In this document: piece after piece, positions 62,243-64,000 of the stretch
How positions within the stretch are numbered: position 1 is the stretch's first letter
Layout of the letters: each line of letters opens with the position of its first letter
Source: Parabacteroides goldsteinii DSM 19448 = WAL 12034
Lineage (GTDB): Bacteria > Bacteroidota > Bacteroidia > Bacteroidales > Tannerellaceae
DNA length: 64,000 nt
Direction: 5' to 3'
NCBI RefSeq assembly: GCF_000969835.1
Contig: NZ_KQ033912.1
Coordinates: 2,565,373 to 2,629,372, forward strand
Notes under the pieces: generated by a model
What the model saw: only the letters and a program-made list of their open reading frames with translations
Told to the model about the DNA's origin: nothing
Databases searched by the model: none
Translations under genes and position numbers: made by a program

Positions 62243-62662
62243 TTATTTCACTTCTACGGTTCGTGATCCGTCGGGATTTTCGCTGATCGTAACGTTTACC
62301 ACGTCTCCCGGCAGCAACTCTTCGATCTTTTCCGGCCATTCGATAAAGCAGAGGGCACCACTGTAAAAATAATCTTCGGTTCCTATCTGTTCTGCTTCAC
62401 TGATCTTATTGATGCGGTAAAAGTCAAAGTGATAGATCAACTCGCCGGTCGTATCGCTGCGATATTCGTTGATAATGGCGAATGTCGGGCTGTTGATCAC
62501 ATCTTCTACGCCCAGCTCTTCGCAGATCGCTTTGATAAATGTTGTTTTTCCGGCTCCCATGTTTCCGTAGAAGGCAAAGACGGTACGGTCATCCATTCCG
62601 GCAATGAATTCTTTGGCTGCCTGGCGGATGGTATCTAAATTTTCAATTTTGATAATACTCAT
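62243..62662 (-). CDS. tsaE: tRNA threonylcarbamoyladenosine biosynthesis ATPase TsaE
   Basis: 139 residues. Walker A is [14 protein letters not shown] (about 34-47), followed by [13 protein letters not shown] and YHFDFYRI, the family's switch and Walker B-like region (HFDFYRI), and [13 protein letters not shown] near the end. With TsaB, TsaC and TsaD it makes the t6A modification at position 37 of ANN-decoding tRNAs. It lies between porX (upstream) and the Imm17-like gene, in one transcription direction. Confidence 0.93.
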   Translation of the reverse strand: MSIIKIENLDTIRQAAKEFIAGMDDRTVFAFYGNMGAGKTTFIKAICEELGVEDVINSPTFAIINEYRSDTTGELIYHFDFYRINKISEAEQIGTEDYFYSGALCFIEWPEKIEELLPGDVVNVTISENPDGSRTVEVK

Positions 62663-62741
62663 GATGTCTATTGATTATTGATCATTTGTAATCTACCCGC
62701 AAAGGTATATTAATTTTCAATTTTCAATTCTCAATTTTCAA

Positions 62742-64000
62742 TTATTTTGGTATCATGGTAATAAACGGCACCATCATTTCCTCCATCGAGATTCCTCCGT
62801 GCTGGAATGTATTCTTGTAATAAGAAACATAATAATTGTAGTTGTTCGGATAAGCGAAGAAGTCATCGTTCATCGCAAAAATGTATTTGCTGCTCAGGTT
62901 GGGAGAGGGCAGGCCTATCTTTTCCGGATCGCGTATCTCCAGTACCTCTTTTGGATTGTAATTGAGGTTTTTACCAACTTTGTAACGGAGGTTGGTATTG
63001 GTATTCCTGTCTCCTATCACTTTGATCGGGTTATTGACGCGGATTGTTCCGTGGTCGGTTGTAACGATCACTTTATACCCTTTATCGGAGATGCGTCTGA
63101 ACAACTCCAGGGTGGTCGAGTGTTGGAACCAGGAACGGGTCAGGCTGCGGTAGGCAGCTTCGCTTTGTGCCAGTTCACGGATCATCTTCATTTCCGTACG
63201 GGCATGCGATAACATATCCACAAAGTTCAGGACAACGACATTCAGCTGGTTGTGCGTCAGTGAAGAGATCATATTCAACAGCTTTTCACCGTATTGTGAG
63301 TCGTGTACTTTGTTATAAGAGAAGGTGTACTTCTTGCGGAAACGGTCGATCTGTGTCCGGATCAAAGGCTCTTCGTTCAGGTTTTTTCCTTCTTCACTCT
63401 CTTCATCCACCCATAAGTCCGGAAACATCTTTTCTATCTGTAAAGGCATCAGGCCCGAAAAAATAGAGTTGCGGGCATACTGTGTGGCGGTAGGAAGAAT
63501 ACTGTAATATAATCCTTCATCGAAAGTGAAATATTCAGCCAGCAGGTCTTTTACCACGCGCCACTGGTCCAGGCGGAAGTTGTCGATCAGGATGAAAAAA
63601 ACCTTTTCATTGTTATCCAGCAACGGGAATACTTTTTTCTTGAACAGATCCGGGCTCATCAGAGGGCGTTCCGCAGGGTTCTGTATCCAGTTTACGTAAT
63701 TCTTTTTTACGAATTTTCCGAAAGCGTTGTTTGCTTCTTCTTTTTGCATCCGCAGCATATCGGTCATCTGTACCTGGCTGCTTTCCAGCTCCAACTCCCA
63801 GTACACCAGTTTCTTGTATAATTCCATCCAGTCGTCGGTCGTCAGCGAATCGTTGATCTGCATGCCGATACGGTTGAATTCCTGCTGGTAGCCGACTGTT
63901 GTCGTTTCCGATATGATGACGTTTTTATGTACGTTCTTCTTAATGGAGAGGAGTAGCTGGTTCGGGTTGACCGGCTTGATCAGGTAGTCGGCAATCTTGT
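62742..64000 (-). CDS. porX: PorX-type response regulator with PglZ phosphatase domain, partial
   Basis: The frame is open to the right edge; 419 codons lie in the window. The visible protein begins KIADYLIKPVNPNQLLLSIK, the last helices of a receiver domain with the conserved Lys in IKP, then a linker and a PglZ alkaline-phosphatase-like domain (about residues 140-410: VFFILIDNFRLDQWRVVKDL, TATQYARNSIFSGLMPL, VIVTTDHGTIRVNNPIKVIG, NYYVSYYKNTFQHGGISMEE). The catalytic metal ligands are expected in IDNFR, the Thr in TQYARNS and in TTDHG. PorX controls type IX secretion in Porphyromonas; in non-pathogenic relatives it is a core regulator. The receiver N-terminus lies outside the window. Confidence 0.88.
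   Translation of the reverse strand, partial: KIADYLIKPVNPNQLLLSIKKNVHKNVIISETTTVGYQQEFNRIGMQINDSLTTDDWMELYKKLVYWELELESSQVQMTDMLRMQKEEANNAFGKFVKKNYVNWIQNPAERPLMSPDLFKKKVFPLLDNNEKVFFILIDNFRLDQWRVVKDLLAEYFTFDEGLYYSILPTATQYARNSIFSGLMPLQIEKMFPDLWVDEESEEGKNLNEEPLIRTQIDRFRKKYTFSYNKVHDSQYGEKLLNMISSLTHNQLNVVVLNFVDMLSHARTEMKMIRELAQSEAAYRSLTRSWFQHSTTLELFRRISDKGYKVIVTTDHGTIRVNNPIKVIGDRNTNTNLRYKVGKNLNYNPKEVLEIRDPEKIGLPSPNLSSKYIFAMNDDFFAYPNNYNYYVSYYKNTFQHGGISMEEMMVPFITMIPK

Overview
The window is a chromosomal segment of a gut-type Bacteroidales bacterium, most like Parabacteroides (an inference from gene content, not a search). The evidence is two SusC/SusD loci, a GH92 mannosidase, many surface lipoproteins, a PorX-type PglZ response regulator, promoters with the Bacteroidetes -7 box TAnnTTTG instead of sigma70 -10 boxes, and housekeeping genes typical of this order (parE-coaD-S41 protease, parC, rnr, tsaE). 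No CRISPR array, rRNA, intact insertion sequence or prophage was found, and no site-specific recombinase is encoded here.

Layout. 1-0.6 kb: start of a SusC gene (minus strand) behind a probable invertible promoter. 0.9-4 kb: flavodoxin-like oxidoreductase, Tat-exported Gfo/Idh/MocA oxidoreductase, HU-like protein with a C-terminal winged-helix-like part. 4-14 kb: AAA ATPase, membrane-anchored TPR/HTH regulator, outer-membrane beta-barrel protein, GH92 glycosidase, a stub of an antitoxin gene and an XRE regulator. 14.3-19.1 kb: SusC/SusD pair whose SusC ends at an in-frame TGA 28 codons before the normal C-terminus. 19.2-25.4 kb: conserved core (ilvA, parC, two envelope genes, tRNA-Leu). 25.4-35.4 kb: AT-rich accessory island with an orphan antitoxin beside a broken AbiEii-type toxin, divergent Crp/Fnr paralogues, an ASCH protein, gene debris, an acetyltransferase and a hipBA pair between two nearly identical nucleotidyltransferase-HEPN genes. 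35.6-39.3 kb: exported tyrosine phosphatase and MG2-type protein. 39.4-47.3 kb: a four-gene nutrient-uptake operon (IPT/NHL lipoprotein, SusC, SusD, DUF4361-like lipoprotein) behind a second probable invertible promoter. 47.7-52 kb: small exported protein, HAD phosphatase, nitrilase-family amidase, HigBA-type toxin-antitoxin pair, lipoprotein. 52.2-64 kb: conserved core (S41 protease, coaD, parE, acetyltransferase-like protein, SMP-30 protein, rnr, PepSY-like lipoprotein, Imm17-like protein, tsaE, porX).

Two non-coding themes stand out. First, both sus-type operons that start at an intergenic gap in this window on the minus strand are preceded by inverted repeats of one family (17 of 20 core bases shared), which suggests coordinated ON/OFF switching of surface uptake systems by a recombinase encoded elsewhere. 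Second, at least five intergenic regions hold degenerate tandem arrays with a period of exactly 22 bp; some units share words in the same phase between loci 18 kb apart, so they look like one dispersed family of unknown function.
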